A stretch of 64,000 nucleotides of DNA from Dermatophilus congolensis (GTDB lineage Bacteria > Actinomycetota > Actinomycetes > Actinomycetales > Dermatophilaceae). The stretch is from contig NZ_LT906453.1 in the NCBI RefSeq assembly GCF_900187045.1, positions 1,178,001 to 1,242,000 on the forward strand, read 5' to 3'. Of the stretch, positions 15,710 to 24,781 are shown piece by piece. Each line of letters opens with the position of its first letter. Position 1 is the first letter of the stretch. The position numbers were made by a program, and so were the translations under genes. The notes under the pieces were generated by a model that was not told the origin of the DNA, made no database searches, and was given only the letters and a program-made list of their open reading frames with translations.

Positions 15710-17977
15710 ATGAGTGATTGGTGGAGTTCCTTGCGGGGCATTTTGCCCGAGAAGTATGCGAAGGCGTTGTCGCAGGCGCGGGGGATAGATACCGCTGGCG
15801 ATTTGTTGCGTTTTCGCCCGCGAAAGTTTGTTAGCCGTAATGGCGACTTGGGGGACTTGCATCCGGATGACTATGTGGTGTTTGTCGGGGTGGTGACCTC
15901 GGCATCGACGCGTAAGGCGGCTCCCAGGAGGGGGCGGCGTCCGATGACAATTTTGTCCGCGACGGTTAGTACAGGCCCTTGGGAGATGGGGTTGACGTTT
16001 TTTTCGGCGTTTCCGCATGTGCGGGAGTTGCGGGTGGGGCGTCGTGGGCTGTTTGCAGGGAAGGTGAGCACGTATAAGGGGCGTTGGCAGTTAGCGCATC
16101 CGACGTATGAGTTTTTGCCTGATTCGGTGGGTGAGGACGGTGGCTCTGGTGGTGCGGAGCAGGAGTTTGCGGGTGTTTCGGGTGTGGGGTCGTTGTTGGA
16201 GCGGGAGCAGGTGCCTGTGTATCGGCAGGTGAAGGGGATGCCGAGTTGGGTGGTTTCGCGTGCGGTGGAGCAGGTGCTTGCGTCGGTGGATTTGCCTGAT
16301 CCGTTGCCGGAGTCGTTGCGGTTGTCGCGGGGGTTGCGGGGGTATGCGCAGGCGTGGCGGGGGGTGCATTTGCCTGAGGGACCGGAAGATTTTGCTGCGT
16401 GTGTGCGTCGGTTGAAGTATGACGAGGCGTTTGCGATGCAGGTTGAGTTGGGCAGGCGTAGGGCTGAGCAGGCGGCTTCGCCTGCGATGGCGCGTTCGGT
16501 GTGTGCGGGTGGGTTGCTTGCGGCTTTTGATGCGCAGATGCCTTTTGCGTTGACGCAGGGGCAGCGGCGGGTGGGTGAGGAGATTGAGGCTGATCTGGCG
16601 TGTAGTCGGCCGATGAACAGGTTGTTGCAGGGGGATGTGGGGTCGGGCAAGACGGTGGTGGCGTTGCGGGCGATGTTGGCGGTTGTGGATGCCGGTGGTC
16701 AGGCGGCGTTGTTGGCACCGACGGAGGTGTTGGCGCAGCAGCACTATCGGTCGATTTCTGCGTTGTTGGGGCCGTTGGGTCAGGGGGGTTTGTTGGGTGG
16801 TGCTGTTGAGGGCACTCGGGTGGCGTTGTTGACTGGCAGTGATTCTGCAGGGCAGCGTCGACGTTCGTTGTTGCAGGTGGCTTCTGGTGAGGCGGGGATT
16901 GTGGTGGGGACGCATGCGTTGTTGCAGGAGGGGGTGGTGTTTGCGGATTTGGGATTGGTAGTGGTGGATGAGCAGCACCGTTTTGGTGTGGAGCAGCGTG
17001 ATGCGTTGCGTGCCAAGGGGACGCAGGTTCCGCATATGTTGACGATGACGGCGACGCCGATTCCGCGGACGGTGGCGATGACGGTGTTTGGGGATATGGA
17101 GTTGTCGGTGTTGTCGGAGTTGCCGGGTGGGCGTGCTGCTGTTCAGACAGCGGTGGTTGATAATCCGCGGTGGTATGCCCGGGCGTGGGAGCGGGGGGCT
17201 GAAGAGGTGCGTGCTGGGCGGCAGGTGTATGTGGTGTGTCCTCGGATTGGGGATGAGGTGGGTGCAGGTGGTGCGGTGGAGGAGGGTTTTGCTGCGGTGT
17301 GGGATGGTGCGGGCACTCCTGGTGGTGATGTTGTGGATGCGGGGGGTGGTCAGCGTCCTTCGATGCGGGGTGTGGTGGAGGTGTTTGCTGAGTTGCAGGG
17401 GATTTCTGCGTTGGCGGGGGCGCGTATGGCTGTGTTGCATGGCCGTCTTCCTAGTGATGAGAAAGAGCGCGTCATGCGGGATTTCGCTGAGGGCAGGGTT
17501 GATGTGTTGGTGGCGACGACGGTGGTTGAGGTGGGGGTGGATGTGCCGAATGCGACGGTGATGGTGATTGTGGATGCGGATCGGTTTGGGGTTTCGCAGT
17601 TGCATCAGCTGCGTGGGCGGGTGGGGCGTGGGGGTTTGCCTGGGTTGTGTTTGTTGGTGACGTCTGAGCCGACGCCGGGTGGGCGGGAGAGGTTGGAGGC
17701 GGTTGCGGGCACGACTGATGGGTTTGAGTTGTCGCGGTTGGATCTTTTGTCGCGTCGTGAGGGTGATGTGTTGGGTAAGCGTCAGTCAGGTGGAGGGTCG
17801 CAGTTGCAGTTTCTTCGGTTGGCTGGGCGCGAGGATGAGGAGATTATTGCGATGGCGCGCCAGGATGCTGCCAGTGCGTTGGCGCAGGATGCGGAGTTGA
17901 CGGGGTTTGTTGATCTTGACCGTATTCTGGACGATCACGTGGCGGCGGAGTCGGTTGATTTTTTGCAGAAGGGGTGA
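15710..17977 (+). CDS. recG: ATP-dependent DNA helicase RecG
   Basis: Branch-migrating helicase that remodels stalled replication forks and Holliday junctions. It has 755 residues. An N-terminal wedge/OB domain (about 20-180) precedes the helicase core: Walker A LLQGDVGSGKTVVALRA, motif Ia APTEVLAQQHY, DEQH box VVVDEQHRFGVEQ, motif III TATPIPRTVAM, and C-terminal motifs VATTVVEVGVDVPNAT and QLRGRVGRGG. ATG 15710 has AAGGGGA upstream; 15704 is equally in frame. Codons are strongly biased to TTG, GTG and GCG. Confidence 0.96.
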   Translation: MSDWWSSLRGILPEKYAKALSQARGIDTAGDLLRFRPRKFVSRNGDLGDLHPDDYVVFVGVVTSASTRKAAPRRGRRPMTILSATVSTGPWEMGLTFFSAFPHVRELRVGRRGLFAGKVSTYKGRWQLAHPTYEFLPDSVGEDGGSGGAEQEFAGVSGVGSLLEREQVPVYRQVKGMPSWVVSRAVEQVLASVDLPDPLPESLRLSRGLRGYAQAWRGVHLPEGPEDFAACVRRLKYDEAFAMQVELGRRRAEQAASPAMARSVCAGGLLAAFDAQMPFALTQGQRRVGEEIEADLACSRPMNRLLQGDVGSGKTVVALRAMLAVVDAGGQAALLAPTEVLAQQHYRSISALLGPLGQGGLLGGAVEGTRVALLTGSDSAGQRRRSLLQVASGEAGIVVGTHALLQEGVVFADLGLVVVDEQHRFGVEQRDALRAKGTQVPHMLTMTATPIPRTVAMTVFGDMELSVLSELPGGRAAVQTAVVDNPRWYARAWERGAEEVRAGRQVYVVCPRIGDEVGAGGAVEEGFAAVWDGAGTPGGDVVDAGGGQRPSMRGVVEVFAELQGISALAGARMAVLHGRLPSDEKERVMRDFAEGRVDVLVATTVVEVGVDVPNATVMVIVDADRFGVSQLHQLRGRVGRGGLPGLCLLVTSEPTPGGRERLEAVAGTTDGFELSRLDLLSRREGDVLGKRQSGGGSQLQFLRLAGREDEEIIAMARQDAASALAQDAELTGFVDLDRILDDHVAAESVDFLQKG

Positions 17978-18570
17978 GTGGTGTGACGCGTATTGTGGCT
18001 GGCCGGTTTAGGGGGCGTCGTTTGGATACTCCGAAGGGGGATCGGACACGGCCGACGACGGATCGGGTGCGGGAGGCGTTGTTCAGTCGGTTGGATCATT
18101 TTGATGTGTTGGCTGGGGCGCGGGTTTTGGATTTGTATGCCGGGTCGGGGGCGTTGGCCTTTGAGGCGTTGTCGCGTGGGGCTGCGCAGGCGGTGTTGGT
18201 GGAGTCGGCGAGGTCGGTGGCGGCTGTTGCGGGGGGTAATGCGCGTGATTTGGGTGTGGCGGATGTGGTGTCTGTGGTTACTGGTTCTGCGGTGTCGTAT
18301 GTGCCGCAGGTGGAGCAGGGGGCGTTTCGGGTGGTGTTTATAGATCCGCCGTATGAGGTGGCTAATGAGGTGATTGAGGCGATTTGTGGCCGTTTGGCTG
18401 TGCCTGGCGTATTGGATCCGGACGCGGTGGTGGTGGTGGAGCGGTCGAGTCGTACGGCTGAGCCGGTGTGGCCGCTGGGGTTGGAGTGTTTTGATGGTCG
18501 TACGTATGGGGAGACGCAGTTGTGGTTTGTGCAGCTGGTAGCGGCTGAGGAGGATGCGACCCTGGTGTGA
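17974..18570 (+). CDS. rsmD: 16S rRNA (guanine966-N2)-methyltransferase
   Basis: Methylates G966 of 16S rRNA during 30S assembly. It has 198 residues. TRIVAGRFRGRRLDTPKG is the family N-terminus, VLDLYAGSGALAFEALSRGA the SAM-binding motif I, and VVFIDPPYE the catalytic DPPY motif. GTG 17974 overlaps the recG stop by four bases (GTGA), showing translational coupling. In many actinobacteria coaD is next; here a two-component system and an ABC transporter intervene. Confidence 0.94.
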   Translation: MSGVTRIVAGRFRGRRLDTPKGDRTRPTTDRVREALFSRLDHFDVLAGARVLDLYAGSGALAFEALSRGAAQAVLVESARSVAAVAGGNARDLGVADVVSVVTGSAVSYVPQVEQGAFRVVFIDPPYEVANEVIEAICGRLAVPGVLDPDAVVVVERSSRTAEPVWPLGLECFDGRTYGETQLWFVQLVAAEEDATLV

Positions 18571-18604
18571 CGACAGGGGTCGTGTTGGGCCCTACGGTGG
18601 TGTT

Positions 18605-19936
18605 GTGCGAGATCTTCCGTTGGTGCGTTCGGTGCTTCGTGCGTATGCGTGGTGGCGTCGTGTGTGTGCGTGGTGGCGTAGTCATCCGATGGTGGCTGAT
18701 GCGTTGTGGGCGTTTCCGGTGGGTTTGCTGGTGCTGGTGGCCATGGCGGAAGAAGAAAAGTTCAATCAGGGGTGGCTGCCGCCTGGTTTTTCTTTTGTGT
18801 GGGCTTTGGGTGGGGCAGTGGTGCCGTTGCTGTGGCGGCGGACTCGTCCGGATAGGGCGATGATGTGCGTTTTCCTTGGGTGTGTTGTGCAGCTTTTCAT
18901 TCTGGATACTGCGTATCCGGGGAATATTTCTGCGTTGATCATGCTGTTCGCGGTGGCGGCGTATGGCAAGAAGCAGTTGCGGTGGTGGTGGCTGGGGGCG
19001 GCGTTGGTTGGCTGCTTGCTGGGTGTGTATGACTGGCAAAAGGGTTCGTACGGGGCCTCGTGGTTGGCGGCGCTTGCTAATTACGTGATGACAGCGGTTT
19101 TCATGATGGGGTTGGTGGTTTCTTCGTTTGTGCCGGGGGCGTTGCGTCGGCAGCGGTATGAGTTGGTGGAGTCTTTGCGGGAGCGGGCTGCTTCGCTGGA
19201 GCGTGAGCGGGATTCGGTTTCGCGGTTGGCGGTACAGGAGGAGCGCAACCGTATTGCTCGGGATATGCATGATGTGGTGGCGCATTCGTTGTCGGTGATT
19301 GTTGTGCAGGCGGATGGTGCGGCGTATGCGTTGGCCCATGGTGATCCGGCGACGGCCGGTCAGGTGGCTGAGCGGGCTTTGGGAACGATTGGTGATACGG
19401 CGCGGGGGGCGTTGAGTGAGACGCGGCGTTTGGTGGGGGTGTTGCGGCGTGCGGGGGATGAGGTGGAGTATGCGCCGCAGGGTGGGTTGGATCGTATTGG
19501 TGATTTGGTGGCGCATGTGGATGCGGCAGGAACTCCGGCGACGTTCACGGTGGTGGGGGGGCCGGCGCCGGTGGAGACTCTCGATGTGGCTGCGCAGATG
19601 GCGTTGTATCGGGTGGTTCAAGAATCGTTGACGAACGCGTTGAAGCATGGTGGTGCTGGGGTGACGGTTGCGGTGGAGTTGGCGTATACGCCGGGGAAAG
19701 TGTCGGTGGCTGTGCGGGATACGGGTGGGGGTGTTTCGCATGATGATGGGCAGGGGCATGGGTTAATTGGGATGCGGGAGCGGATTGCCTCGGTGGGTGG
19801 TACTTTTTCGGCGCGGCCGCGCTTTGGTGGCGGGTTTGAGGTTGTTGCGAGTGTGCCGTCTGTGGAGTCGGAGCATTCGTCGTCGGTGTTGGGTATAGCG
19901 CCTGGTATTGGTTCTGATGGTGGAGGTCATTCGTGA
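18605..19936 (+). CDS. Sensor histidine kinase, NarL/DesK (HisKA_3) type
   Basis: 443 residues from GTG 18605 (VRDLPLV; start uncertain, and the frame is open back to 18554 within rsmD). About five transmembrane segments occupy residues 35-180, followed by a coiled linker. HisKA_3 box NRIARDMHDVVAHSLSVIVV holds the phospho-histidine. VVQESLTNALKHG is the N-box and GQGHGLIGMRERI the G-box. It overlaps the downstream regulator gene by four bases and clearly forms a two-component pair with it. The adjacent MacB-type transporter is its likely output. Confidence 0.9.
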   Translation: MRDLPLVRSVLRAYAWWRRVCAWWRSHPMVADALWAFPVGLLVLVAMAEEEKFNQGWLPPGFSFVWALGGAVVPLLWRRTRPDRAMMCVFLGCVVQLFILDTAYPGNISALIMLFAVAAYGKKQLRWWWLGAALVGCLLGVYDWQKGSYGASWLAALANYVMTAVFMMGLVVSSFVPGALRRQRYELVESLRERAASLERERDSVSRLAVQEERNRIARDMHDVVAHSLSVIVVQADGAAYALAHGDPATAGQVAERALGTIGDTARGALSETRRLVGVLRRAGDEVEYAPQGGLDRIGDLVAHVDAAGTPATFTVVGGPAPVETLDVAAQMALYRVVQESLTNALKHGGAGVTVAVELAYTPGKVSVAVRDTGGGVSHDDGQGHGLIGMRERIASVGGTFSARPRFGGGFEVVASVPSVESEHSSSVLGIAPGIGSDGGGHS

Positions 19937-20628
19937 GTGAGCCGATTCGGTTGTTGTTGGCTGATGATCAGGCGTTGGTGCGTGCGGGGTTTCGGATGGT
20001 TTTGGATGCCCAGCCGGACATGGTGGTCGTTGGTGAGGTGGGTGATGGTGCTGCCGCGGTGGCTGCGGTAGCTGATCCTGGGGCGGGGGTGGATGTTGTT
20101 TTGATGGATATCCGGATGCCGGTGCTGGATGGGGTGGGGGCAACGCGGCGCATTGTGGAGTCAGGTTCTGCCACAAAGGTGTTGGTGTTGACGACGTTTG
20201 ATTTGGATGAGTATGTGCATGCGGCTTTGCACGCGGGTGCGAGCGGCTTTTTGCTGAAGGACGCTGGCCCTGCGGAGTTGTTGGCGGCTATTCGTGCGGT
20301 GTTCGCTGGTGATGCGGTGGTGGCTCCGAGTGCGACGCGGCGTTTGTTGGAGCGTTTCTTGCCGGGGATGGGTAACGCAGATTCGGAGAGAAGTGTTGAT
20401 AGGGAGCGCGTGTTGGCTCCGTTGACTGATAGGGAACGTGAAGTACTGGTGGCGGTGGGGCAGGGCATGAATAATGCCGAGATTTCGGCGAACTTGTTCA
20501 TGGCTGAGGCGACGGTGAAGACCCATATCGGTCGAATTTTGTCGAAGCTAGGGTTGCGTGACCGGGTGCAGATGGTGGTGTTGGCTTACGACACGGGTTT
20601 GGTTCGGCCGCGCAGCGGTGATGTTTGA
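19933..20628 (+). CDS. Response regulator, NarL/FixJ family
   Basis: 231 residues. The receiver domain (1-125) has the acidic pair in LLLADDQALVRAGF, phospho-Asp in VVLMDIRMPVLDGV, Thr in VLVLTTFD and Lys in FLLKDAG. The LuxR-type helix-turn-helix (about 163-225) reads LTDREREVLVAVGQG and AEATVKTHIGRILSKLGLRD. All key residues are intact, unlike the regulator at 11.1-11.8 kb. GTG 19933 overlaps the kinase stop. A palindrome 15 bp after its stop lies in the promoter region of the ABC transporter. Confidence 0.94.
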   Translation: MSEPIRLLLADDQALVRAGFRMVLDAQPDMVVVGEVGDGAAAVAAVADPGAGVDVVLMDIRMPVLDGVGATRRIVESGSATKVLVLTTFDLDEYVHAALHAGASGFLLKDAGPAELLAAIRAVFAGDAVVAPSATRRLLERFLPGMGNADSERSVDRERVLAPLTDREREVLVAVGQGMNNAEISANLFMAEATVKTHIGRILSKLGLRDRVQMVVLAYDTGLVRPRSGDV

Positions 20629-20642
20629 TCGTTGACGTTCAG

Positions 20643-20660
20643 GTACGACTTGGGTCGTAC
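20643..20660 (+). promoter_or_regulatory. Palindrome GTACGAC-N4-GTCGTAC, candidate regulator binding site
   Basis: A perfect 7-bp inverted repeat with spacer TTGG, next to a -35-like TTGACG (20632-20637), upstream of the ABC transporter. LuxR-type regulators bind such dyads. The link to the neighbouring regulator is inference. Confidence 0.4.
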
Positions 20661-20772
20661 GTGGATGGGGTTGGTGTGCTCCTGGCGGGGTATGTGAAAA
20701 CCAGACCGTAGCCCGATTCGGGGGACAGGTCGTGCTTCGTACTGTGGTTTTCATCATCTACCGATAACTACG

Positions 20773-20792
20773 GCGCCCCGGAGTCGGGGCGC
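20773..20792 (+). terminator. GC-rich hairpin before the ABC transporter
   Basis: GCGCCCCG and CGGGGCGC form a perfect 8-bp stem with loop GAGT, 48 nt before the ATPase start. A separate 9-bp inverted repeat (20695-20703 / 20745-20753) lies upstream. It may be a regulator-gene terminator or a transporter leader. Confidence 0.5.
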
Positions 20793-20840
20793 TTCCGCTT
20801 GCCTGGATAAGGAGCGGATGTACAGATCAGGAGCAAGATC

Positions 20841-21620
20841 ATGACCGCATCACCGGTGTCCGTTGCGTTGGAGATGGATCCTGCGGAGAAGTTTCCGCAG
20901 CCTGCGCTCAAGGTTGAGGATCTCTCGAAGGTCTACGGCGAGGGGGAGACCCGTGTGGTGGCGTTGGATCACGTGGATGTTTCTTTTGGGCAGGGGCAGT
21001 TCACGGCGATCATGGGGCCTTCTGGGTCGGGTAAGTCGACGTTGATGCATTGTGCTGCTGGTTTGGAAGATGTTTCAGGCGGACATGTCTGGGTGGGGAA
21101 CACTGATCTGACCACGTTGAATGACAAAGAACTGACGAGGCTGCGCCGGGATCAGCTTGGGTTTGTGTTCCAGTCGTTTAACTTGCTGCCGACCTTGTCG
21201 GCGAAGGACAACATTTTGCTGCCGCTGGAGTTGGCCAGCCGAAAGGTTGACATGCAGTGGTTTGACCATGTTGTCTCGGTGCTTGGTTTGGGAGAGCGAC
21301 TGTCGCACCGGCCCACGCAGCTCTCCGGTGGGCAGCAGCAGCGAGTGGCGGTGGCTCGGGCATTGGTGATGCGCCCGAAGGTGATTTTCGCGGATGAGCC
21401 CACGGGGGCTTTGGACTCAGTGACTGGTCACGAGTTGCTGGAGTTTTTGCGGCACAGCGTCCGGGATTTGGGGCAGAGCATCGTGATGGTGACTCACGAT
21501 CCGAATGCTGCGACGTATGCAGATCGGGTGTTGATTCTGGCTGACGGGCGGATTGCTGGTGATTTGCAGACGCCCTCTAGCGACCAGGTGCTGTCGGCTC
21601 TGCGTGAGTTGGGTGCGTGA
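20841..21620 (+). CDS. ABC transporter ATP-binding protein, MacB/LolD family
   Basis: 259 residues. Walker [22 protein letters not shown]-loop [13 protein letters not shown], signature [20 protein letters not shown], Walker [15 protein letters not shown] and H-loop VMVTHDP are all present. The LDS after the Walker B and the short compact fold are typical of mechanotransmitting MacB-type ATPases that pair with FtsX-like permeases. ATG 20841 follows AGGAGC. It overlaps the permease gene by four bases. Roles in this family include antimicrobial-peptide and lipid handling; the substrate here is unknown. Confidence 0.94.
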   Translation: MTASPVSVALEMDPAEKFPQPALKVEDLSKVYGEGETRVVALDHVDVSFGQGQFTAIMGPSGSGKSTLMHCAAGLEDVSGGHVWVGNTDLTTLNDKELTRLRRDQLGFVFQSFNLLPTLSAKDNILLPLELASRKVDMQWFDHVVSVLGLGERLSHRPTQLSGGQQQRVAVARALVMRPKVIFADEPTGALDSVTGHELLEFLRHSVRDLGQSIVMVTHDPNAATYADRVLILADGRIAGDLQTPSSDQVLSALRELGA

Positions 21621-24091
21621 TCATGAAAACGTCGATGAAGATGGCCTTGGCCAGTGTGATTGGCCAGGGTAGGCGTTTGGCGAGTGTGCTTGTTGCTATC
21701 GCGTTGGGTGTTGCGTTCATGGCAACTACGTTGCTTGTCAGTAATTCGGTGCAGGCAACGTTGCGGGATCGGGCTGCGGCATCGGTGGGTGGGGCAGCCG
21801 CGGTGGTTTCTGTCCCAGATAGTGGGGAAGGGCCTATTCCGGTTGCGTTGCCTTCGCAGGTGAAGTCTGCGTTACCTCAAGCCAAGGTGACTGCCATCGC
21901 AGGAGGATTGACTTTTCACAGAACTCACACCGGTGGCCAGCCGCTGCGGCTGAAATCATTGCCTGTGTTGGATGAGCGCACGAAGTTGGATTCGGGGCGG
22001 TTGCCAACAGCTCGTGGAGAGATTGCTGTTTCCTCTGATGTCGCTGCCCAGCGGCAGATTCAGATAGGGCAGAGCGTCGATTTTCTTTCGGGAGAGGCCG
22101 CCAAAGATGGCAATGGGGGAACTACTCCGTTGCGCGTAGTAGGCGTGGTCTCGCCAGATAAGAGTGGTCCTGATGGTGTTGCCCCGTTGGCGTTTGCTCT
22201 GAATGACGATATTTGGGAGCTGACGGGCAGGACTGGTTTTCTCCAGGTGCAGGTGAATCTGCCTGATGTGGGTATGGAAGACGAAAAAACGAAAAAGCTT
22301 GTGGCGGGGCTTCCTGCCGCCGCTGGTTTGACGGTGCGCACGGGCGCTGAAGAGGTTGCTGAACGTCAAAGGTTTCTTGACTCGGGCATCAAGGTGGTCA
22401 CCACTATGCTGCTGGGTTTTGTTGTTATCGCGGTTTTCGTCTCTGCGTTGGTGATCTCTAACACGTTCTCGATTTTGATTGCGCAGCGTACGCGTGCGCT
22501 GGCGTTGATGCGTTGCATCGGTGCAGACCGTGCTCAGGTGCGCCGGGCAGTTCTTTTTGAGGCATTCCTTGTTGGGGTGATCGGCTCTGTTATTGGTTTG
22601 CTATTGGGTGTGGCCGTCGCTGCGATTGTCGTGTCGTTTGCGAAGGGGATAAATGGGCTGGTTCCCAGCGTTGCAGCGGTGCTGGTGCCGATGTCTGTGG
22701 GTGTTGTGGTGACGGTGCTTGCGAGTTTGGCTCCAGCGCGTGCTGCAACACGGGTTGCTCCGATTGCTGCTTTGCGGCCTGTTTCCGCGCAGGTTGAGGG
22801 TCGGGTTGCGCGGTTGCGCATCGTGATTGGGACGGCGCTGTTCTTCGTTGGGGCTGTGTGCTTGGTGATGGGCGCGCGTGGTAGTGGGATCGCTATTGGT
22901 GTGGCCGGTGGAGTGAGTAGCTTCCTGGGTGTCATGTTGTTGACGCCGCTGGTGGTTCCTGCGGCTGCGTCTGTGGTTGGTGCTCCGTTGCGAAGCGGGG
23001 GAGTGGCAGGCCGATTGGCAGTGGCTAACGCTCGACGTAACCCGGGGCGTGCTGCCGCCACAGCTAGTGCGCTGTTGGTTGGGGTCACGTTGGTGACGAT
23101 GATGCTGGTGGGTGCTGCGACGGGCACGACGTCGATCAATGCGTCACTGGATCGCACTTTTCCAGTCGATTCTCAGATTTCGGCCGAAGCCCCACTGGGG
23201 CAGTCTCATGCAGACAAGCTAGCGGCTACACCTGAGGTGGAGCGCAGCGGTCTGGCTAATTCGACGTCCGTCACAGTCAAATCGGGAAGTGTCACTATCT
23301 CGGATTCAAGTTTGGTGGGAGTTTCTGCTGAGGCTGCCAAGGTCAGCCGTCGCGCTGATGCTTTCACTGGACTAGCTGACGGGAAGATTTTGCTTCCCAG
23401 TGATGCGGGAATTGCTGATGGTTCGCCTGTGACTGTCGCCACTGAAGGCGGCGGGACGCTGTCTCTTACCGCTGTGGTTTCTTCGGGCAAGTTGGAGTCT
23501 TTCTACACCACGTTTAACAGTGTCCAGCGCCTGGACCCCAAGGCTTTGAACCAGGTGTGGGTGCGGTATGCCGACGGTGTTGAGGCTTCCACTGGCGAGC
23601 GGAAAGCCGCTGAGTACTTGAGCGGTGTCCCAGGTGTCCGCATTCAGGGGGCGGCTGCGGCGCGCGAGGCTTTCCAGAAGATCATCAACATCGTGTTGCT
23701 TGTTGTTGTCGGACTGCTGGCGATGGCCGTAGTTATTGCTTTGGTTGGTATTGGCAATACTCTAGGTTTGTCCGTGTTCGAGCGGACGCGTGAGTCGGGT
23801 CTTCTTCGGGCTCTAGGTTTGCTGAAGTCTGGCCTGCGCGCGATGTTCGGGCTGGAGGCGTTGGTGTTGACAGGTGTCGGTACAGCTCTTGGGTTGTTGC
23901 TGGGCATCAGCTACGGCATCGCTGGCTCGTACGCTTTGTTGAATGATCTAGGTGGTGTCACCGTCGATATCCCCTGGGCACGATTGCTGTTGGTGGTCGC
24001 GGTGGCGTTGGCTGCTGGCTGGTTGGCTTCGGTCCTGCCTGCGATTCGTGCGGCAAAGGTCAGTGCGTCTGTGGCTTTGGCTTCAGAGTGA
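21617..24091 (+). CDS. ABC transporter permease, FtsX/MacB type
   Basis: 824 residues. An N-terminal membrane helix (about 18-40) is followed by a large extracytoplasmic MacB-PCD-like domain (about 50-250). Helices at about 260-380 form the first FtsX domain, then a second set about 410-500. A second outside loop follows (about 505-690), then a last FtsX domain (about 695-820, with ALVGIGNTLGLSVFERTRES). Two FtsX units in one chain fit a permease working with one ATPase dimer. GTG 21617 overlaps the ATPase stop (GTGA); ATG 21623 is an alternative. Control by the upstream two-component system is inferred from position. Confidence 0.93.
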   Translation: MIMKTSMKMALASVIGQGRRLASVLVAIALGVAFMATTLLVSNSVQATLRDRAAASVGGAAAVVSVPDSGEGPIPVALPSQVKSALPQAKVTAIAGGLTFHRTHTGGQPLRLKSLPVLDERTKLDSGRLPTARGEIAVSSDVAAQRQIQIGQSVDFLSGEAAKDGNGGTTPLRVVGVVSPDKSGPDGVAPLAFALNDDIWELTGRTGFLQVQVNLPDVGMEDEKTKKLVAGLPAAAGLTVRTGAEEVAERQRFLDSGIKVVTTMLLGFVVIAVFVSALVISNTFSILIAQRTRALALMRCIGADRAQVRRAVLFEAFLVGVIGSVIGLLLGVAVAAIVVSFAKGINGLVPSVAAVLVPMSVGVVVTVLASLAPARAATRVAPIAALRPVSAQVEGRVARLRIVIGTALFFVGAVCLVMGARGSGIAIGVAGGVSSFLGVMLLTPLVVPAAASVVGAPLRSGGVAGRLAVANARRNPGRAAATASALLVGVTLVTMMLVGAATGTTSINASLDRTFPVDSQISAEAPLGQSHADKLAATPEVERSGLANSTSVTVKSGSVTISDSSLVGVSAEAAKVSRRADAFTGLADGKILLPSDAGIADGSPVTVATEGGGTLSLTAVVSSGKLESFYTTFNSVQRLDPKALNQVWVRYADGVEASTGERKAAEYLSGVPGVRIQGAAAAREAFQKIINIVLLVVVGLLAMAVVIALVGIGNTLGLSVFERTRESGLLRALGLLKSGLRAMFGLEALVLTGVGTALGLLLGISYGIAGSYALLNDLGGVTVDIPWARLLLVVAVALAAGWLASVLPAIRAAKVSASVALASE

Positions 24092-24135
24092 GTGCGTGGT
24101 CGGCTTCCTTCGCGTAGCCGGCCGTGCTTGACAGG

Positions 24136-24165
24136 TTTTCCCCTGCCGGGGAGTGCAGGGGAAAA
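24136..24165. terminator. Hairpin after the ABC permease
   Basis: TTTTCCCCTGC (24136-24146) and GCAGGGGAAAA (24155-24165) form a perfect 11-bp stem with an 8-nt loop, 44 nt after the permease stop. Confidence 0.75.
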
Positions 24166-24168
24166 GGG

Positions 24169-24192
24169 AACCGGTGTTTATCGGCACTGGTT
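24169..24192. repeat. Small inverted repeat between the two stronger hairpins
   Basis: AACCGGTG and CACTGGTT pair with one G-U around an 8-nt loop. Confidence 0.35.
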
Positions 24193-24198
24193 TCTTCG

Positions 24199-24248
24199 GG
24201 CGGGGTTCGAGTGTCTGAGGATCAGGGGTCAGACATTCGAACCCCGCC
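24199..24248. terminator. Long hairpin upstream of coaD
   Basis: A 20-bp inverted repeat (24199-24218 / 24229-24248), perfect except for one position that is G-U in RNA, with a 10-nt loop. It is 29 nt before the coaD start. It may be a U-less terminator or a leader structure masking coaD. Confidence 0.6.
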
Positions 24249-24277
24249 TGTGTTGTGCAGCCTGTTACGGTCGGCGC

Positions 24278-24781
24278 ATGAGTGAGCATCTGATTCGTCG
24301 TGCTGCGTGCCCTGGTTCGTATGATCCGGTTACGTGCGGGCATCTTGACGTGGTTGCGCGAGCAGCTGCTTTGTTTGATGAGGTCTTTGTGGTGGTGTTG
24401 CATAACCCGGCCAAGCAGGGGCTGTTTTCTCCGGATGAGCGGGTGGCTTTGGTTGAAGCGGAGATTCAGGAGCGGGGTCTTGCCGGTCGGGTACAAGTGC
24501 GTTCTTACGCGGGCAGGCTTTTGGTGGATGTGTGTAGTGAGCTGGGGGTTTCTGCGATTGTGAAGGGACTGCGGGGAGAGACTGACTATGCCTACGAGTT
24601 GCCGATGGCGGTGATGAATAGGCGTTTGAGTGGGGTGGAGACGTTGTTTGTGCCCGGCAGCCCGGAGTTCGTTGAGGTGTCTAGTTCGCTGATGAAGGAG
24701 GTGGCTGGGTATGGGGGTGATGTCACGGGGTTGGTGCCGCCACGGGTGCAGGCAGCGTTGATGGAGCGTTTGAATTCGTAG
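24278..24781 (+). CDS. coaD: Phosphopantetheine adenylyltransferase
   Basis: Penultimate step of coenzyme A synthesis: 4'-phosphopantetheine plus ATP gives dephospho-CoA. It has 167 residues, the usual length. CPGSYDPVTCGHLDVVARAA includes the nucleotidyltransferase TxGH motif. GLRGETDYAYELPMAVMNR and FVPGSPEFVEVSSSLMKEV are family blocks. ATG 24278 (MSEHLIRRA) is chosen; the frame upstream crosses the hairpins and is not coding. Confidence 0.95.
   Translation: MSEHLIRRAACPGSYDPVTCGHLDVVARAAALFDEVFVVVLHNPAKQGLFSPDERVALVEAEIQERGLAGRVQVRSYAGRLLVDVCSELGVSAIVKGLRGETDYAYELPMAVMNRRLSGVETLFVPGSPEFVEVSSSLMKEVAGYGGDVTGLVPPRVQAALMERLNS

Noticed and set aside
16091-17605. Long open frame (504 codons) on the minus strand
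   Set aside because: It is antisense to recG, whose product has every helicase motif. The antisense product is Arg/His/Pro-rich, as expected from a GC-biased shadow frame.
18362-19759. Minus-strand open frame of 465 codons
   Set aside because: Antisense to rsmD and the histidine kinase; low-complexity basic product with no motif.
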